Shown piece after piece: positions 47,330-58,629 of a stretch of 64,000 bases of DNA; the stretch's first letter is position 1, and each line of letters starts with the position of its first letter. This DNA comes from Natronospirales bacterium (lineage in GTDB: Bacteria; Pseudomonadota; Gammaproteobacteria; Natronospirales; REEB76), in the NCBI GenBank assembly GCA_021792635.1, contig JAJYUH010000002.1, forward strand, positions 248,001 through 312,000, given 5' to 3'. The notes under the pieces were generated by a model. It did no database searches. It saw only the letters and a list, made by a program, of their open reading frames with translations, and was not told the DNA's origin. A program made the translations under genes and the position numbers.

Positions 47330-48121
47330 TCAGTCCGCGGGCGCGCGTACCACCGCCTCGATATCCACGTAGCGGTTGTCCGCGGCCGTACGGGCGTGCA
47401 AACGCGGTTCGCTGCTGCCCACACCACGCACGCTTACGCTGCGCGGGTTTACGCCGAGCGATAGCAGCCACAGTTGCGCGGATCTGGCGCGCATCTCCGA
47501 GAGCCATTGATTAAAGCGTACCGGACCGCTTTTGTCCGTGTGCCCGGTAATGCGAATGTGCTCGACACCGCGGTATTGTTCCAGTGAATCCACAAAGGCG
47601 GTCAGCGCCATACGGTTATTGCGCGACAAGCCGGCACGGTTGAGCCTGAAGGGACTGGGGGTGGCGAAATGTATCGCTTTCGTGATGAAGTGCGGCGTGC
47701 TGACAGGCGCACGAGATGCGGGTCCGGCAAGTATGCCCGATGGTGCGGCTGTGAGGAGCGGTATAACAGGTGGCGGCGGGGCAATGAGCGCCGGCAGAGC
47801 AATGTGCGCCGCTAGCAGATGAGGTTTGGGTTTCAGGGGCGGAAACAGGTAACCGAATTCGTCCAGCGGCAGGGGTTCGATATGCTGATTGAGATCCAGT
47901 TGCGCCAGCTGGTAGCAATCACTGTTTCTGTCGGCGGGGGTGAGGGGCCCGATTTGCACGCACGCACCTTGCGCGTTTCTTACCGGCCGGCCGGTGTTAT
48001 CCAGCAGATAACCGCTTTGCGGGCGATGTGTGGCACAGCCCGCGCTTGCTGCGAGCAGTGCGAGAGCGATTCCCCGGCGGAATAATACCCCCGGATTTTC
48101 TGCGCTTGTTGGGTTGGCCAT
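47330..48121 (-). CDS. OmpA-family lipoprotein
   Basis: ATG 48121 gives 263 residues with a signal peptide ending LAASAGC (Cys29). The middle is Pro/Ala-rich (about 100-150); the last ~100 residues form an OmpA-like peptidoglycan-binding domain: HIRITGHTDKSGPVRFNQWLSEMRARSAQLWL and VSVRGVGSSEPRLHARTAADNRYVDI. It probably links the outer membrane to peptidoglycan. It stands apart from mtaD by 77 bases and faces away from mtnA. Confidence 0.85.
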   Translation of the reverse strand: MANPTSAENPGVLFRRGIALALLAASAGCATHRPQSGYLLDNTGRPVRNAQGACVQIGPLTPADRNSDCYQLAQLDLNQHIEPLPLDEFGYLFPPLKPKPHLLAAHIALPALIAPPPPVIPLLTAAPSGILAGPASRAPVSTPHFITKAIHFATPSPFRLNRAGLSRNNRMALTAFVDSLEQYRGVEHIRITGHTDKSGPVRFNQWLSEMRARSAQLWLLSLGVNPRSVSVRGVGSSEPRLHARTAADNRYVDIEAVVRAPAD

Positions 48122-48368
48122 GAACTGCACAGGCATGCCGTGGAGCGGTCTCACTATAGCAGACTTGCGGTGCCTGTGGCGGAGCGGGCAGGTACCGACT
48201 GGGGTCCGTACAGGGAAGCAGCGGTGTTTGCGATCGGCACAAAACCCGATTGAAAGCGAGGGAACCGGAAGTCGTACTATCCGGTTTTCCGGTTGAATGG
48301 GTCATAAACAGCCTTTCCCGGCACCTTGCTAGAATAGCCAAGCTGCAACGGCAATCCGGGAATATTCC

Positions 48369-49418
48369 ATGCCTAATCCGCGCCGCGGTATCCAGCCCCT
48401 GTATTGGCAACGGGGTGCTCTGCACGTGCTCGATCAGTGCGCGCTGCCGGCACGGGAAAACTGGCTGCGTATCGACAATGCCGCGGGTGTGGCTGACGCC
48501 ATCCGCAGCATGATGATACGCGGCGCACCGGCTATCGGCATTGCCGCAGCCTACGGGGTGGTGCTGAGCGGCCGTATGCATGCCGACAAGCCGGTATCCG
48601 CGCAACAGCAGGCCATCGCCGCGGATATGCGCCTGCTTGCTGCCGCACGCCCCACGGCAGTCAACCTTTTCTGGGCATTGGCGCGCATGCGCCGGGTGCT
48701 GGAAAAACAGTCGCCGCAACTGGTTGAAGTGCTGCTGCAGGAGGCCCAGGCGATCCATCAGCAGGACCTGGAGCAGAATCGGCGCATGGCGGAGCTGGGC
48801 AGCAGCCTGATTTTATCCGGCAGCGCGGTGCTGACCCACTGCAATACCGGCAGCCTTGCCACCGGGGGGTACGGTACGGCGCTGGGTGTGATTCGCAGTG
48901 CCTTTCGGGCGGGACACCTGCGCGGCATCTTCGCCACCGAGACGCGGCCCTGGTTGCAGGGGGCACGCCTTACCGTTTGGGAGCTCAGCCGCAACGATAT
49001 TCCAGTGACCCTGATTACCGACTCCGCGGCAGCGGCCGTCATGCGACGGGAGCACATCAACTGGGTAATCGTGGGCGCGGACCGCATCGCCGCCAACGGC
49101 GATGTCGCCAACAAGATCGGCACCTACGCGCTGGCGCTGGCGGCGCGCCATCACGGAGCCTGTTTCATGGTGGTGGCGCCCTTCAATACGGTGGACATGC
49201 AGCTTGCCAGCGGTGCGGATCTCCCCATTGAGTACCGCAGCGGCGAGGAACTGTGGAAAACCGCCGGTTTTGAGCAGCCGCCCGCGGGGGTAGAGATACT
49301 GAATCCGGTTTTTGACGTGACCCCGGCTGCGCTCGTGGATGTGCTGGTGACGGAACGCGGCGTGATACCCAAACCGGAGCTGCGCAAAATGATGGAAGCA
49401 TGTGCAAATACCCGTTGA
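48369..49418 (+). CDS. mtnA: S-methyl-5-thioribose-1-phosphate isomerase
   Basis: A 349-residue enzyme of methionine salvage. Motifs: MMIRGAPAIGIAAAYG, the catalytic cysteine region LTHCNTGSLATGGYGTALGVIR, FATETRPWLQGARLT, TDSAAAAVM and VGADRIAANGDVANKIGTY. It precedes gyrA, an order seen in pseudomonads and relatives. With mtaD on the other side, the window carries two steps of methylthioadenosine recycling. The gap 48122-48368 shows only a possible TAGAAT -10 at 48330. Confidence 0.95.
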   Translation: MPNPRRGIQPLYWQRGALHVLDQCALPARENWLRIDNAAGVADAIRSMMIRGAPAIGIAAAYGVVLSGRMHADKPVSAQQQAIAADMRLLAAARPTAVNLFWALARMRRVLEKQSPQLVEVLLQEAQAIHQQDLEQNRRMAELGSSLILSGSAVLTHCNTGSLATGGYGTALGVIRSAFRAGHLRGIFATETRPWLQGARLTVWELSRNDIPVTLITDSAAAAVMRREHINWVIVGADRIAANGDVANKIGTYALALAARHHGACFMVVAPFNTVDMQLASGADLPIEYRSGEELWKTAGFEQPPAGVEILNPVFDVTPAALVDVLVTERGVIPKPELRKMMEACANTR

Positions 49419-49499
49419 ATTGCCCGTCTGTGGTAAAATTCACGCTTTGAATTTTCCGCCTTCAGCGGCCCCATAAAGCACCATAAGCCCAGTCCCCGC

Positions 49500-52064
49500 A
49501 TGGCCGAATTTGCCCGCGAGCTTACGCTCGTCAGCCTCGAAGAGGAGATGAAGCAGTCCTACCTTGATTACGCCATGAGCGTGATCGTGGGGCGGGCGCT
49601 GCCGGACGTGCGCGACGGTCTCAAACCCGTGCACCGGCGCGTGCTCTACGCCATGAAAGAACTGGGCAACGACTATAACAAGCCCTACAAGAAATCCGCC
49701 CGTGTGGTGGGTGATGTCATCGGCAAATACCACCCCCACGGCGACACCGCGGTGTACGACACCATGGTGCGCATGGCGCAGTTGTTTTCCATGCGGTACG
49801 TCCTGGTGGATGGTCAGGGCAATTTCGGCTCCGTGGACGGCGATGCACCGGCGGCCATGCGGTACACCGAGGTACGCATGGCGAAACTTGCTCATGAGAT
49901 GCTTGCCGATATTGACAAGGAAACGGTGGACTTTGCTTCCAATTACGACGAATCCGAGAGCGAGCCGTCGGTGCTGCCGACACGGCTGCCGAACCTGCTG
50001 GTCAATGGTTCTTCCGGCATCGCGGTGGGTATGGCCACCAACATCCCGCCGCACAATCTCAAGGAAGTCATCAGCGCATGCGTGGCGCTCATAGACGACT
50101 CTTCTCTCACTATTCACAATTTGATGAAGCACCTGCCGGGACCGGATTTCCCCACCGGCGGCATCATCAACGGTGCGCGCGGCATCCATGAGGCCTATTT
50201 CACCGGCCGTGGCCGCATCTTTGTGCGAGCGAAAAGCCACGTGGAAGGAGGGGAAAGCGGCAAGCAGTCCATCATCGTGACGGAACTGCCATACATGGTG
50301 AACAAGGCACGGTTACTGGAGCGTATTGCGGAGCTGGTCAAGGAGAAGAAGCTCGATGGCATCACCGAGTTGCGCGATGAATCCGACAAGGACGGCATGC
50401 GCATGGTGATCGAGATGCGTCGCGGAGAGAACGTGGACGTGATGCTCAACAATCTGTATCAGCATACCGCCATGCAAAGCGTATTCGGCATCAATATGGT
50501 GGCGCTTGTGGACAGCCAGCCGCGTCTGTTGAATCTCAAGGAGATGCTGAATGCATTCCTGCGTCACCGCCGCGAGGTGGTAACCCGTCGCACCCTTTTC
50601 GATTTACGCAAGGCGCGTGAGCGTGCCCATGTGCTGGAAGGGTTGGCGGTGGCGCTCGCGAACATTGATGCCATGATCGAGCTTATCAAGAAGTCTGCCG
50701 GTCCTGCGGAAGCGAAAATTGGCCTGATGGCGCGCGACTGGCAGCCGGGTGTGGTGACGGAAATGTTGAAACGTACCGGAGCGGATGCCTCGCGCCCGGA
50801 GGAACTTGCTGCGGAATTTGGTTTGCGCGGCAGCAAATATCGCCTGTCGGAGGCCCAGGCTCAGGCGATCCTGGATCTCAAGCTGCAGCGCCTGACCGGT
50901 CTTGAGCAGGGCAAGATCGTCAACGAGTACAAGGAACTGCTGGAGATGATCGCCGGGTTGCGCGCCATTTTGGCCAATCCGGACAAGTTACTCAAGGTTA
51001 TCCGTGATGAACTGGCTGAATTGCGAACCCAGTACGGCGACGAGCGCCGTACCGAGATTGTCTCGGATCACGAAGATCTCACCATCGAGGATTTGATCAC
51101 GGAAGAAGATGTGGTGGTAACCCTGTCGCACGCCGGCTACGCCAAGTCGCAACCCGTCAGTGCCTACCGTGCCCAGCGCCGCGGCGGCCGGGGCAAGGCG
51201 GCGACAACGGTGAAGGATGAGGATTTCGTGGACGACCTGTTTATCGCCAACACCCATGACACAGTGCTGTGCTTTTCCAGCATCGGCAAGGTGTACTGGC
51301 TGAAAGTGCATCAGTTCCCGCAGACGGGTCGCGGCGCCCGCGGCAAACCCATCGTCAATCTGCTGCCATTGAGCGAAGGTGAGCGCATCACCGCGGCGTT
51401 GCCGGTGCGTGAGTATGCCAAAGACAAGTATGTCTTTATGGCAACCAGACTTGGCACGGTGAAAAAGACCTCGCTGGATAATTTTTCGCGCCCGCGCAAC
51501 AACGGCATTATCGCCGTGGAACTGAACGCGGGTGACGGACTGGTCGGGGTGGCTATCACTGATGGCAAGCGCGACGTCATGTTGTTTGTGTCCAATGGCA
51601 AATCCATCCGTTTCCACGAAGGGGACGTGCGGCCCATGGGCCGCACCGCCGCCGGCGTGCGCGGTATTCAGCTTGCCGGGGGCGAACAGGTTATCGGACT
51701 GATCATCGTGGGTGACGGCGACATCCTTACCGCCACGGAAAACGGTTATGGCAAGCGCACACCCGCCGCCGAATATCCGTTGCAGGGTCGCGGCGGCCAG
51801 GGGGTGATTTCCATCCAGACCACTGAGCGCAACGGTAAGGTGGTGGGCGCCATTCAGGTGCCGGCGGATGCCGAAATCATGCTCATCAGCAACGGGGGCA
51901 CGCTGGTACGCACACCCGCAAGCGAAGTATCCGTCATCGGACGCAACACCCAGGGCGTGCGCCTTATCCGCCTGGATGACGGCGAACAACTGGTTGGGAT
52001 TGATCGTATCGAAGCGGATGAAAGCGATGATAGCCGGAATAGTTTCACACTGTCAGCGCGATGA
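49500..52064 (+). CDS. gyrA: DNA gyrase subunit A
   Basis: An 854-residue subunit that cuts and rejoins DNA during negative supercoiling. The quinolone-determining region reads [11 protein letters not shown]; numbering coincides with E. coli, so residue 83 is Thr, 87 is Asp and the catalytic tyrosine in RYTEVR is Tyr122. The C-terminal half is a six-bladed beta-pinwheel with the GyrA box QRRGGRGKA (about residue 560). Thr83 occurs as the wild-type residue in some gammaproteobacteria such as Pseudomonas aeruginosa. The stop overlaps serC by four bases (ATGA). Confidence 0.98.
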   Translation: MAEFARELTLVSLEEEMKQSYLDYAMSVIVGRALPDVRDGLKPVHRRVLYAMKELGNDYNKPYKKSARVVGDVIGKYHPHGDTAVYDTMVRMAQLFSMRYVLVDGQGNFGSVDGDAPAAMRYTEVRMAKLAHEMLADIDKETVDFASNYDESESEPSVLPTRLPNLLVNGSSGIAVGMATNIPPHNLKEVISACVALIDDSSLTIHNLMKHLPGPDFPTGGIINGARGIHEAYFTGRGRIFVRAKSHVEGGESGKQSIIVTELPYMVNKARLLERIAELVKEKKLDGITELRDESDKDGMRMVIEMRRGENVDVMLNNLYQHTAMQSVFGINMVALVDSQPRLLNLKEMLNAFLRHRREVVTRRTLFDLRKARERAHVLEGLAVALANIDAMIELIKKSAGPAEAKIGLMARDWQPGVVTEMLKRTGADASRPEELAAEFGLRGSKYRLSEAQAQAILDLKLQRLTGLEQGKIVNEYKELLEMIAGLRAILANPDKLLKVIRDELAELRTQYGDERRTEIVSDHEDLTIEDLITEEDVVVTLSHAGYAKSQPVSAYRAQRRGGRGKAATTVKDEDFVDDLFIANTHDTVLCFSSIGKVYWLKVHQFPQTGRGARGKPIVNLLPLSEGERITAALPVREYAKDKYVFMATRLGTVKKTSLDNFSRPRNNGIIAVELNAGDGLVGVAITDGKRDVMLFVSNGKSIRFHEGDVRPMGRTAAGVRGIQLAGGEQVIGLIIVGDGDILTATENGYGKRTPAAEYPLQGRGGQGVISIQTTERNGKVVGAIQVPADAEIMLISNGGTLVRTPASEVSVIGRNTQGVRLIRLDDGEQLVGIDRIEADESDDSRNSFTLSAR

Positions 52065-53143
52065 CACGCGTCTACAATTTTGGCGCCGGCCCGGCCATGC
52101 TGCCCGAAGCGGTGTTACGGGAAGTGCGGCAGGAACTCCTGGATTATAAAGACAGCGGCATTTCCATGCTGGAAATGGGGCATCGCACGGAAACTTTCCG
52201 GGCGATCGCCGCACAGGCACAAGCTGACCTGCGCGAGCTCATGGGGATACCGGATGAATATGCCGTACTGTTTCTGCACGGCGGCGCTACTCTGCAGTTC
52301 GCCATGGCACCGCTCAACCTCCTGGGAAGCCGGCGTGCCGCCAATTACGTGAATACGGGTTACTGGTCGGCGCGCGCCATCCGCGAGGCGCGGGGTTTCT
52401 GTGCCGTGAATGTGGCCGCTGATGGCGATACATCCGGATATACCGACATCCTTCCGGTGTCCGGGTGGCGTGTGGATACGACCGGCGCTTATCTGCATTA
52501 CACCGTGAATGAAACCATCGGCGGTGTGGAGTTCCACTGGATACCGCAAATCCAGGGTATGCCGCTGGTGGCGGACATGACTTCCATGATCCTCTCGCGT
52601 GCGGTGGATGTAACGCGTTATGCGCTGATCTATGCCTCTGCGCAGAAAAACCTGGGCATCGCCGGCCTCACCGTAGTGATCGTGCGCCGTGATCTGCTGC
52701 GCCCCGTACCATCCGGCACACCTTCCATGCTGGACCTTCGTGAACATATCAAGGCAGATTCGCTGTTTACCACACCACCGGTATTTGCCTGGTACGTGGC
52801 GGCGAAAATGCTCACCTGGCTCAAGACGGAAGGCGGCATTCCCGCCGCGACGGAACGTAACCGGCGCAAGGCGGCCCTGCTCTATGCGGTGCTGGATGCG
52901 AGCGGTTTTTATGTAAGCCCCGTGGCCCATACCTGCCGTTCGTGGATGAATATACCTTTCACATTGGCGGAGCGCGGTCTGGAAACAGCGTTTCTGCAGC
53001 AGGCCGCGTCGGAGGGGCTTGTGGGCCTTGCCGGTCATCGCACGGCCGGGGGCGTGCGTGCCAGCCTTTACAATGCCATGCCGGAAGCGGGTGTGCGTGC
53101 CTTGGCGGAATTCATGCGCGAGTTCGAACGTAGCCGCGCGTAA
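52061..53143 (+). CDS. serC: Phosphoserine aminotransferase
   Basis: A 360-residue PLP enzyme for serine and pyridoxal synthesis. Signature [40 protein letters not shown], the PLP lysine in [16 protein letters not shown] and WMNIPFTL near the end. Directly coupled to gyrA. In many relatives pheA follows; here hisC follows after 42 bases. Confidence 0.96.
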   Translation: MTRVYNFGAGPAMLPEAVLREVRQELLDYKDSGISMLEMGHRTETFRAIAAQAQADLRELMGIPDEYAVLFLHGGATLQFAMAPLNLLGSRRAANYVNTGYWSARAIREARGFCAVNVAADGDTSGYTDILPVSGWRVDTTGAYLHYTVNETIGGVEFHWIPQIQGMPLVADMTSMILSRAVDVTRYALIYASAQKNLGIAGLTVVIVRRDLLRPVPSGTPSMLDLREHIKADSLFTTPPVFAWYVAAKMLTWLKTEGGIPAATERNRRKAALLYAVLDASGFYVSPVAHTCRSWMNIPFTLAERGLETAFLQQAASEGLVGLAGHRTAGGVRASLYNAMPEAGVRALAEFMREFERSRA

Positions 53144-53185
53144 GCAGGACTTGCAGTGACGGGACGGATCTATTCCGTATAAGCA

Positions 53186-54319
53186 ATGAAAAATTTTGAT
53201 TTTGATCTGACAGAACTGTGTTCGCGTGGTGTGCGCGGTCTCAAACCCTACGAACCCGGCAAACCCATTGCCGAGCTGCAGCGCGAACTCGGCATCCGAG
53301 ACGTCATCAAACTCGCTTCCAACGAGAATCCGCTGGGGCCGAGTCCGAAAGCTTTGGCCGCCATACGCAATGCCCTCGCCGGGCTGGCCGCTTATCCTGA
53401 TGGTCAGGCGTATGAGCTCAGACAGGCGATTGCAGAAAAGCACCGCATTGATCCACGCTGCATCACGCTCGGTGACGGCTCCGATCAAAATCTGGAATTT
53501 CTGGCACGGGCTTTCCTGGAACCGGGCTGTAATGCGGTCATGTCCCACCATGCTTTTGCCGTATATGCCATCGTGACCCAGGCCGTGGGGGCGGAAATAC
53601 GTTTCGCGGCTGCCCATCCAGCCACTCACCCGCATATGCCCTACGGCCATAATCCCGACGCCATGCTGGCAGCCATTGATAAGCACACGCGTATGGTGTG
53701 TATCGCCAACCCCAATAATCCCACCGGCACCTGGCTTGATCGCACCAGCCTGCTGCATTTCCTGGAACAGGTGCCGCAAAGGGTGCTGGTGGTGGTAGAT
53801 GAGGCTTATATCGAATACGTAAGCGAGCCGCAATACCCGGATTGCTCACAGTGGCTCGGAGATTTTCCCAATCTGGTGGTAACGCGAACCTTCTCCAAAG
53901 CCTACGGTCTTGCCGGCCTGCGGGCCGGTTATTCCCTGTCTCATCGGGCAGTGGCGGAATTGCTCAACCGCATACGTCAGCCGTTCAACGTCAACAACCT
54001 TGCCCAGGCAGGAGCGCTGGCGGCGCTCTCCGATACGCAACATCTTGAGAAAACCCTGGCTGTCAACCAGGCCGGCATGCGGCAGTTTGAGCAGGGTTTG
54101 CGTACTTTGAATCTCAGTTGGATCCCATCCATCGGTAATTTCCTTACCGTGGATTTCCAGCGTCCGGCACGCGCCATATATGAAGCCTTGCTGCGGGAAG
54201 GCGTGATTGTACGGCCGTTGCAAAACTACGCCATGCCGAATCACCTGCGTATCACCATCGGCCTGCCAGATCAGAATATCCGCCTGCTCCAGGCGCTCAA
54301 GAAAGTACTTGCCGCTTGA
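53186..54319 (+). CDS. hisC: Histidinol-phosphate aminotransferase
   Basis: A 377-residue class I/II aminotransferase: GLKPYEPGKPIAELQRELG, KLASNENPLGPSP, ANPNNPTGTW, the PLP lysine in RTFSKAYGLAGLRAGY and HLRITIGLPDQN. In this cluster the paralogue often also accepts phenylpyruvate or arogenate-pathway substrates; substrate choice cannot be read here. The stop overlaps the TTG start of aroA. Confidence 0.93.
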   Translation: MKNFDFDLTELCSRGVRGLKPYEPGKPIAELQRELGIRDVIKLASNENPLGPSPKALAAIRNALAGLAAYPDGQAYELRQAIAEKHRIDPRCITLGDGSDQNLEFLARAFLEPGCNAVMSHHAFAVYAIVTQAVGAEIRFAAAHPATHPHMPYGHNPDAMLAAIDKHTRMVCIANPNNPTGTWLDRTSLLHFLEQVPQRVLVVVDEAYIEYVSEPQYPDCSQWLGDFPNLVVTRTFSKAYGLAGLRAGYSLSHRAVAELLNRIRQPFNVNNLAQAGALAALSDTQHLEKTLAVNQAGMRQFEQGLRTLNLSWIPSIGNFLTVDFQRPARAIYEALLREGVIVRPLQNYAMPNHLRITIGLPDQNIRLLQALKKVLAA

Positions 54320-55671
54320 GCCGTCCCACAGTACCCCCACCGTCCGCCGTCAAGCGCCTTGATTTCGTTGTCGCTCCGGGCGGACGGCTCACGGGGCAGA
54401 TACGGGTGCCGGGCGATAAATCCATTTCCCACCGTGCGCTCATGCTCGCTGCGCTCGCCGAGGGCGAGACGCACATAAGCGGCTTTCTGGAAAGCGATGA
54501 CTGCCATCGCACCTTGACCGCACTCCAGGCGCTCGGGGTATCCATTCAGCATGTCAAGCCAGGCGAAGTAACCGTGCGGGGTACAGGCAAGGGGAGCTTG
54601 CATGCGGCACGGCAGCCGCTCGATCTGGGTAATTCCGGCACGGCCATGCGCCTTTTGGCAGGCCTGCTTTGTGGTCAGCCGTTTATTTCGGTATTGACGG
54701 GCGATGAATCCCTGCGTCGCCGGCCCATGGCGCGCATCATCGAGCCGCTGGCGCGGATGGGCGCGGTGATTGAAAGCGCACAGGCTTGTGCGCCGTTGAC
54801 CGTGCACGGCCGGCGACCCTTGAAGCCGTTGCGCTACGCAATGCCTTTGGCCAGTGCACAGGTGAAATCCGCGCTGCTGCTTGCAGGGCTGTACGCGGAC
54901 GGCGAAACCTGGCTGCATGAACCCGCGACAAGTCGCGATCATACGGAGCGCATGCTGGCGGCATTTGGATGCGAATGTCTGCGCGCGGATGGCTGGCTGG
55001 GTTTGCGCGGCGGAACGGTATTGCATGGCGCAGCCATGCCGGTGCCGGGGGATATTTCCTCCGCCGGCTTCTTCCTGGCGGGCGCCGCCATGGTACCCGG
55101 GACCAGGCTGATGCTGGAGAATGTAGGCGTAAATCCCACCCGTACCGGCATCATTTCCCTGTTGCGGGACATGGGCGCGGATATTCGCCTGCACAACCCA
55201 CGTCTGGCCGGCAAGGAACCGCTGGCGGACATGGAAATAGCGGGTAACGGGCTGCACGGCATAGATATTGATTCCGGTATGGTGCCGCTGGCCATAGACG
55301 AATTTCCGGCGCTGCTGGTTGCCGCCGCCTGTGCCGAGGGCGTTACCACGCTGAGGGGCGCGGCGGAGTTGCGTGTGAAGGAAAGTGACCGGTTGGCAGC
55401 CATGGCTACGGGGTTACGCACGCTGGGCGTAGAAGTGGATGTCTGGGATGACGGTATGCGTGTGCGGGGCACGGAAAGTTTCGCAGGCGGAGCAGTGACC
55501 AGTAACGGGGATCACCGCATTGCCATGGCCTTTGCCATGGCTGGCCTGCGTGCGCGTTCAGCGATTCGCATCCGTGACTGCCGTAATGTGGATACTTCCT
55601 TTCCCGGTTTTGCCGCCATTGCGCGCGCTGCCGGGCTGTCCATTTCTGTCCAGGAGGCGGCGTTCCCATGA
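54316..55671 (+). CDS. aroA: 3-phosphoshikimate 1-carboxyvinyltransferase (EPSP synthase)
   Basis: A 451-residue enzyme of the shikimate pathway. TTG 54316 is the start: it overlaps the hisC TGA and no ATG or GTG precedes the conserved GQIRVPGDKSISHRALML. Further motifs: LDLGNSGTAMRLLAGLL, RRRPMARIIEPLARMGA, FPALLVAAACAEG and RVKESDRLAAMATGL. The RPM and GNSGT forms point to a class II type enzyme; that is family knowledge, not tested. cmk overlaps the end. Confidence 0.95.
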   Translation: MSRPTVPPPSAVKRLDFVVAPGGRLTGQIRVPGDKSISHRALMLAALAEGETHISGFLESDDCHRTLTALQALGVSIQHVKPGEVTVRGTGKGSLHAARQPLDLGNSGTAMRLLAGLLCGQPFISVLTGDESLRRRPMARIIEPLARMGAVIESAQACAPLTVHGRRPLKPLRYAMPLASAQVKSALLLAGLYADGETWLHEPATSRDHTERMLAAFGCECLRADGWLGLRGGTVLHGAAMPVPGDISSAGFFLAGAAMVPGTRLMLENVGVNPTRTGIISLLRDMGADIRLHNPRLAGKEPLADMEIAGNGLHGIDIDSGMVPLAIDEFPALLVAAACAEGVTTLRGAAELRVKESDRLAAMATGLRTLGVEVDVWDDGMRVRGTESFAGGAVTSNGDHRIAMAFAMAGLRARSAIRIRDCRNVDTSFPGFAAIARAAGLSISVQEAAFP

Positions 55672-56372
55672 TTCCGGGCACCTTACCCCCGGTGCTGACG
55701 ATTGATGGGCCGAGCGGTTCCGGCAAAGGTACCGTCAGCCGGCGCGTTGCCGACGCTCTCCGCTGGCATCTGCTGGACAGTGGCGCCTTGTATCGGGTGT
55801 TGGCTCACGCTGCCCACGCGGCCGGCATCGCAACCGCTGAGTCCGGGGAATTGATCCGGCTGGCGCGTACCATGCCGGTGGCATTCACCCGCACAGCGGA
55901 TGGAGAGGAAAGAGTGCTGCTGGCGGGACGGGATGTAACCTGCGCCATGCGCACAGAGGAATGCGGCAGCCGTGCCTCTGAAATCGCGGTGCTGCCGGCG
56001 GTACGGGAAGGGCTCAAGGCTCTGCAGCGGGATTTCCGTCGCCCCCCCGGACTGGTGGCCGATGGCCGCGATATGGGAACGGTCATTTTTCCGGACGCCG
56101 CTCTGAAAATCTTCCTCACCGCGAGTGTGGAGGAAAGGGCCCAAAGACGCTATAAGCAGTTGAAAGAAAAAGGGTTAAATGCTACCCTGCACAGCCTTTT
56201 TCAGGACATTACCGCCCGGGATGAGCGCGACCAGAAGCGCGCCGTTTCCCCCCTGCAGCCGGCCCCGGATGCCGTAGTACTGGATACCACCGGTATGCCT
56301 GTCGCGCAGGCGGTGGCGCGCATACTGGAACTGGCCCGGACGCGGTTTATCCAGACCGTACCGGGGCATTAG
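55668..56372 (+). CDS. cmk: Cytidylate kinase
   Basis: A 234-residue nucleoside monophosphate kinase: P-loop TIDGPSGSGKGTVSRRVAD, DSGALYRVLA, GLVADGRDMGTVIFPDA and KIFLTASVEERAQRRYKQL. It phosphorylates CMP and dCMP. ATG 55668 overlaps the aroA stop. rpsA follows, the classic cmk-rpsA-ihfB arrangement. Confidence 0.96.
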   Translation: MIPGTLPPVLTIDGPSGSGKGTVSRRVADALRWHLLDSGALYRVLAHAAHAAGIATAESGELIRLARTMPVAFTRTADGEERVLLAGRDVTCAMRTEECGSRASEIAVLPAVREGLKALQRDFRRPPGLVADGRDMGTVIFPDAALKIFLTASVEERAQRRYKQLKEKGLNATLHSLFQDITARDERDQKRAVSPLQPAPDAVVLDTTGMPVAQAVARILELARTRFIQTVPGH

Positions 56373-56492
56373 AGACGGGGCTCACACGGAAGTTCAGCCC
56401 TTGTGTTGTTAACCAACCCGGAGATCTCCTGGAAGGGGAGCCGGACTAACCAAAAGCCCCCTGTACACGGGGTGTTCAGGATCAACCTCACA

Positions 56493-58172
56493 ATGAGCGA
56501 ATCTTTCGCAGAACTTTTTGAAGAAAGCATCAAGCAGTCGCAGATGCAGTCGGGCTCGATACTCAAGGCCCGCGTGGTGGAAATCCGGCCGGATGTGGTG
56601 ATCGTAAACGCCGGCCTCAAATCCGAAGGCGTGATTCCCGCCGAGCAGTTCTACAATGAGAACGGTGAACTGGAAGTCGCCGTGGGCGACGACGTGGAAG
56701 TGGCGCTGGATGCCGTCGAGGACGGCTTTGGCGAAACCCGCCTGTCGCGCGAGAAGGCCAAGCGCGCCCGTTCCTGGACGCGGCTTGAGGAAGCCTTCAC
56801 CAAGGGAGAGATCGTCAAGGGTTACATCAGCGGCAAGGTAAAGGGTGGATTTACCGTGGAAGTGGACGGTGTGCGCGCGTTCCTGCCGGGCTCCCTCGTG
56901 GATGTGCGCCCGGTGCGTGATCCCGGCTATCTGGAAGGCAAGGAACTGGAGTTCAAGGTCATTAAACTGGATCAGCGCCGCAACAATGTGGTGGTATCAC
57001 GCCGTGCGGTGGTGGAAGCGGAATACAGTGCCGAGCGTGACCAGCTTCTGGGCAACCTGCAGGAAGGTTCGGTGGTCAAGGGCATCGTCAAGAACCTCAC
57101 TGAGTACGGCGCCTTCGTGGATCTCGGCGGCATAGACGGCTTGCTGCACATCACCGATATGGCCTGGAAGCGCGTCAAACACCCGTCGGAAGTTGTGGCG
57201 GTAGGTGACGAGATTGACGTCAAGGTGCTCAAATTTGATCGGGAGCGTAATCGCGTGTCACTGGGTCTCAAGCAGTTGGGTGACGATCCGTGGGTGGACA
57301 TCACACGCCGTTACCCGGCCGGCACGCGCCTGTTCGGCAAGGTGACAAACCTCGCGGACTATGGCTGTTTTGTGGAAGTGGAGCCGGGTGTGGAAGGTCT
57401 GGTGCATGTTTCTGAGATGGATTGGACCAATAAGAACGTCAATCCCGCCAAGATCGTACAGGTGGGCGATGAGACGGAAGTGATGGTGTTGGAGATCGAC
57501 GCGGAACGTCGCCGCATCTCGCTCGGCATGAAGCAATGCACACCGAATCCCTGGGAGGAGTTCGCTGCCAACCATAACAAGGGCGACCACATCAAGGGCA
57601 AAATCAAGTCCATCACCGATTTCGGAATTTTTGTGGGCTTGGACGGCGGTATTGACGGGCTGGTGCATCTTTCTGACATCTCATGGGATATTCCCGGTGA
57701 AGAAGCGGTGCGTAACTACAAGAAGAGTGATGAAGTGGAAGCCGTGGTACTGGCGGTGGACGCACAGCGTGAGCGCATCTCCCTCGGCATCAAGCAGTTG
57801 GAGAAAGACCCTTTCTCAAACTTCCTGGCCGAACATCCCAAGGGCAGCCTGGTAAATGGCAAGGTCATTACAGTGGATGCCAAGGGCGCAAACATAGACT
57901 TGGGCAATGGCATTGAGGGCTATCTGCGTGCCTCGGAACTGTCGCGTGATCGTGTGGAAGATGCGCGCATGCTGATCAAAGAAGGAGATGAGATCGAAGC
58001 CCGTTTCGTGGGCGTGGACCGCAAGAACCGAAGCATCAGCCTGTCGGTCAAAGCCAAGGAACTGCAGGAGGAAGCGCAGGCAATGGAGGATTACTCGCGT
58101 AATACCTCATCCGGTACCACCACTTTGGGTGATCTGCTCAAGGAACACATCGGTAATGGTAAAGAGGCGTAA
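56493..58172 (+). CDS. rpsA: 30S ribosomal protein S1
   Basis: A 559-residue protein with six S1 domains, binding mRNA leaders at the ribosome. ATG 56493 gives the canonical start [17 protein letters not shown]; the frame is open further up to 56403 without family support. Repeats recognisable by strands such as [63 protein letters not shown] and [32 protein letters not shown]. The 120-base leader behind cmk has a weak AGGA site, as is common for S1. Confidence 0.98.
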   Translation: MSESFAELFEESIKQSQMQSGSILKARVVEIRPDVVIVNAGLKSEGVIPAEQFYNENGELEVAVGDDVEVALDAVEDGFGETRLSREKAKRARSWTRLEEAFTKGEIVKGYISGKVKGGFTVEVDGVRAFLPGSLVDVRPVRDPGYLEGKELEFKVIKLDQRRNNVVVSRRAVVEAEYSAERDQLLGNLQEGSVVKGIVKNLTEYGAFVDLGGIDGLLHITDMAWKRVKHPSEVVAVGDEIDVKVLKFDRERNRVSLGLKQLGDDPWVDITRRYPAGTRLFGKVTNLADYGCFVEVEPGVEGLVHVSEMDWTNKNVNPAKIVQVGDETEVMVLEIDAERRRISLGMKQCTPNPWEEFAANHNKGDHIKGKIKSITDFGIFVGLDGGIDGLVHLSDISWDIPGEEAVRNYKKSDEVEAVVLAVDAQRERISLGIKQLEKDPFSNFLAEHPKGSLVNGKVITVDAKGANIDLGNGIEGYLRASELSRDRVEDARMLIKEGDEIEARFVGVDRKNRSISLSVKAKELQEEAQAMEDYSRNTSSGTTTLGDLLKEHIGNGKEA

Positions 58173-58285
58173 TCAGGCAACCCATCGCGCTCTGATGGCC
58201 GCGGGTTAGCCAGACTGTTGAGTGCAATCGTGCAAATTCGCCCAGCAACTCGTTACACGTTTGGTGTTGAAGGCACAAGCGAACC

Positions 58286-58585
58286 ATGACGAAGTCAGAG
58301 CTGATCGAAATCATTGCCAGGAAGCAGAGTCATCTCGCAGGCAGGGACATTGAACTCGCCGTCAAGACAATGCTGGAGCAGATGAGCAATGCCTTGGCCA
58401 CGGGTGTGCGGATCGAAATCCGCGGCTTTGGAAGTTTTTCCCTGCATTTCCGTCCGCCGCGCATGGGCCGCAACCCCAAAACCGGCGATGCCGTCGCGCT
58501 GCCGGGAAAGCATGTCCCGCATTTCAAGCCCGGCAAGGATTTGCGCGATCGCGTGAACGGCGGCATTCTCGAAAGGCAGGGATAA
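58286..58585 (+). CDS. ihfB: Integration host factor subunit beta
   Basis: A 99-residue HU/IHF protein: [55 protein letters not shown] and [13 protein letters not shown]. The beta-arm RNPKTG with the intercalating proline is intact. It bends DNA as a heterodimer with IHF-alpha. Position behind rpsA agrees with ihfB rather than HU. Confidence 0.96.
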   Translation: MTKSELIEIIARKQSHLAGRDIELAVKTMLEQMSNALATGVRIEIRGFGSFSLHFRPPRMGRNPKTGDAVALPGKHVPHFKPGKDLRDRVNGGILERQG

Positions 58586-58629
58586 GCCAGGGGTGGGCCC
58601 CGGCTTCATTGTACTGAACGGAGCCACTC

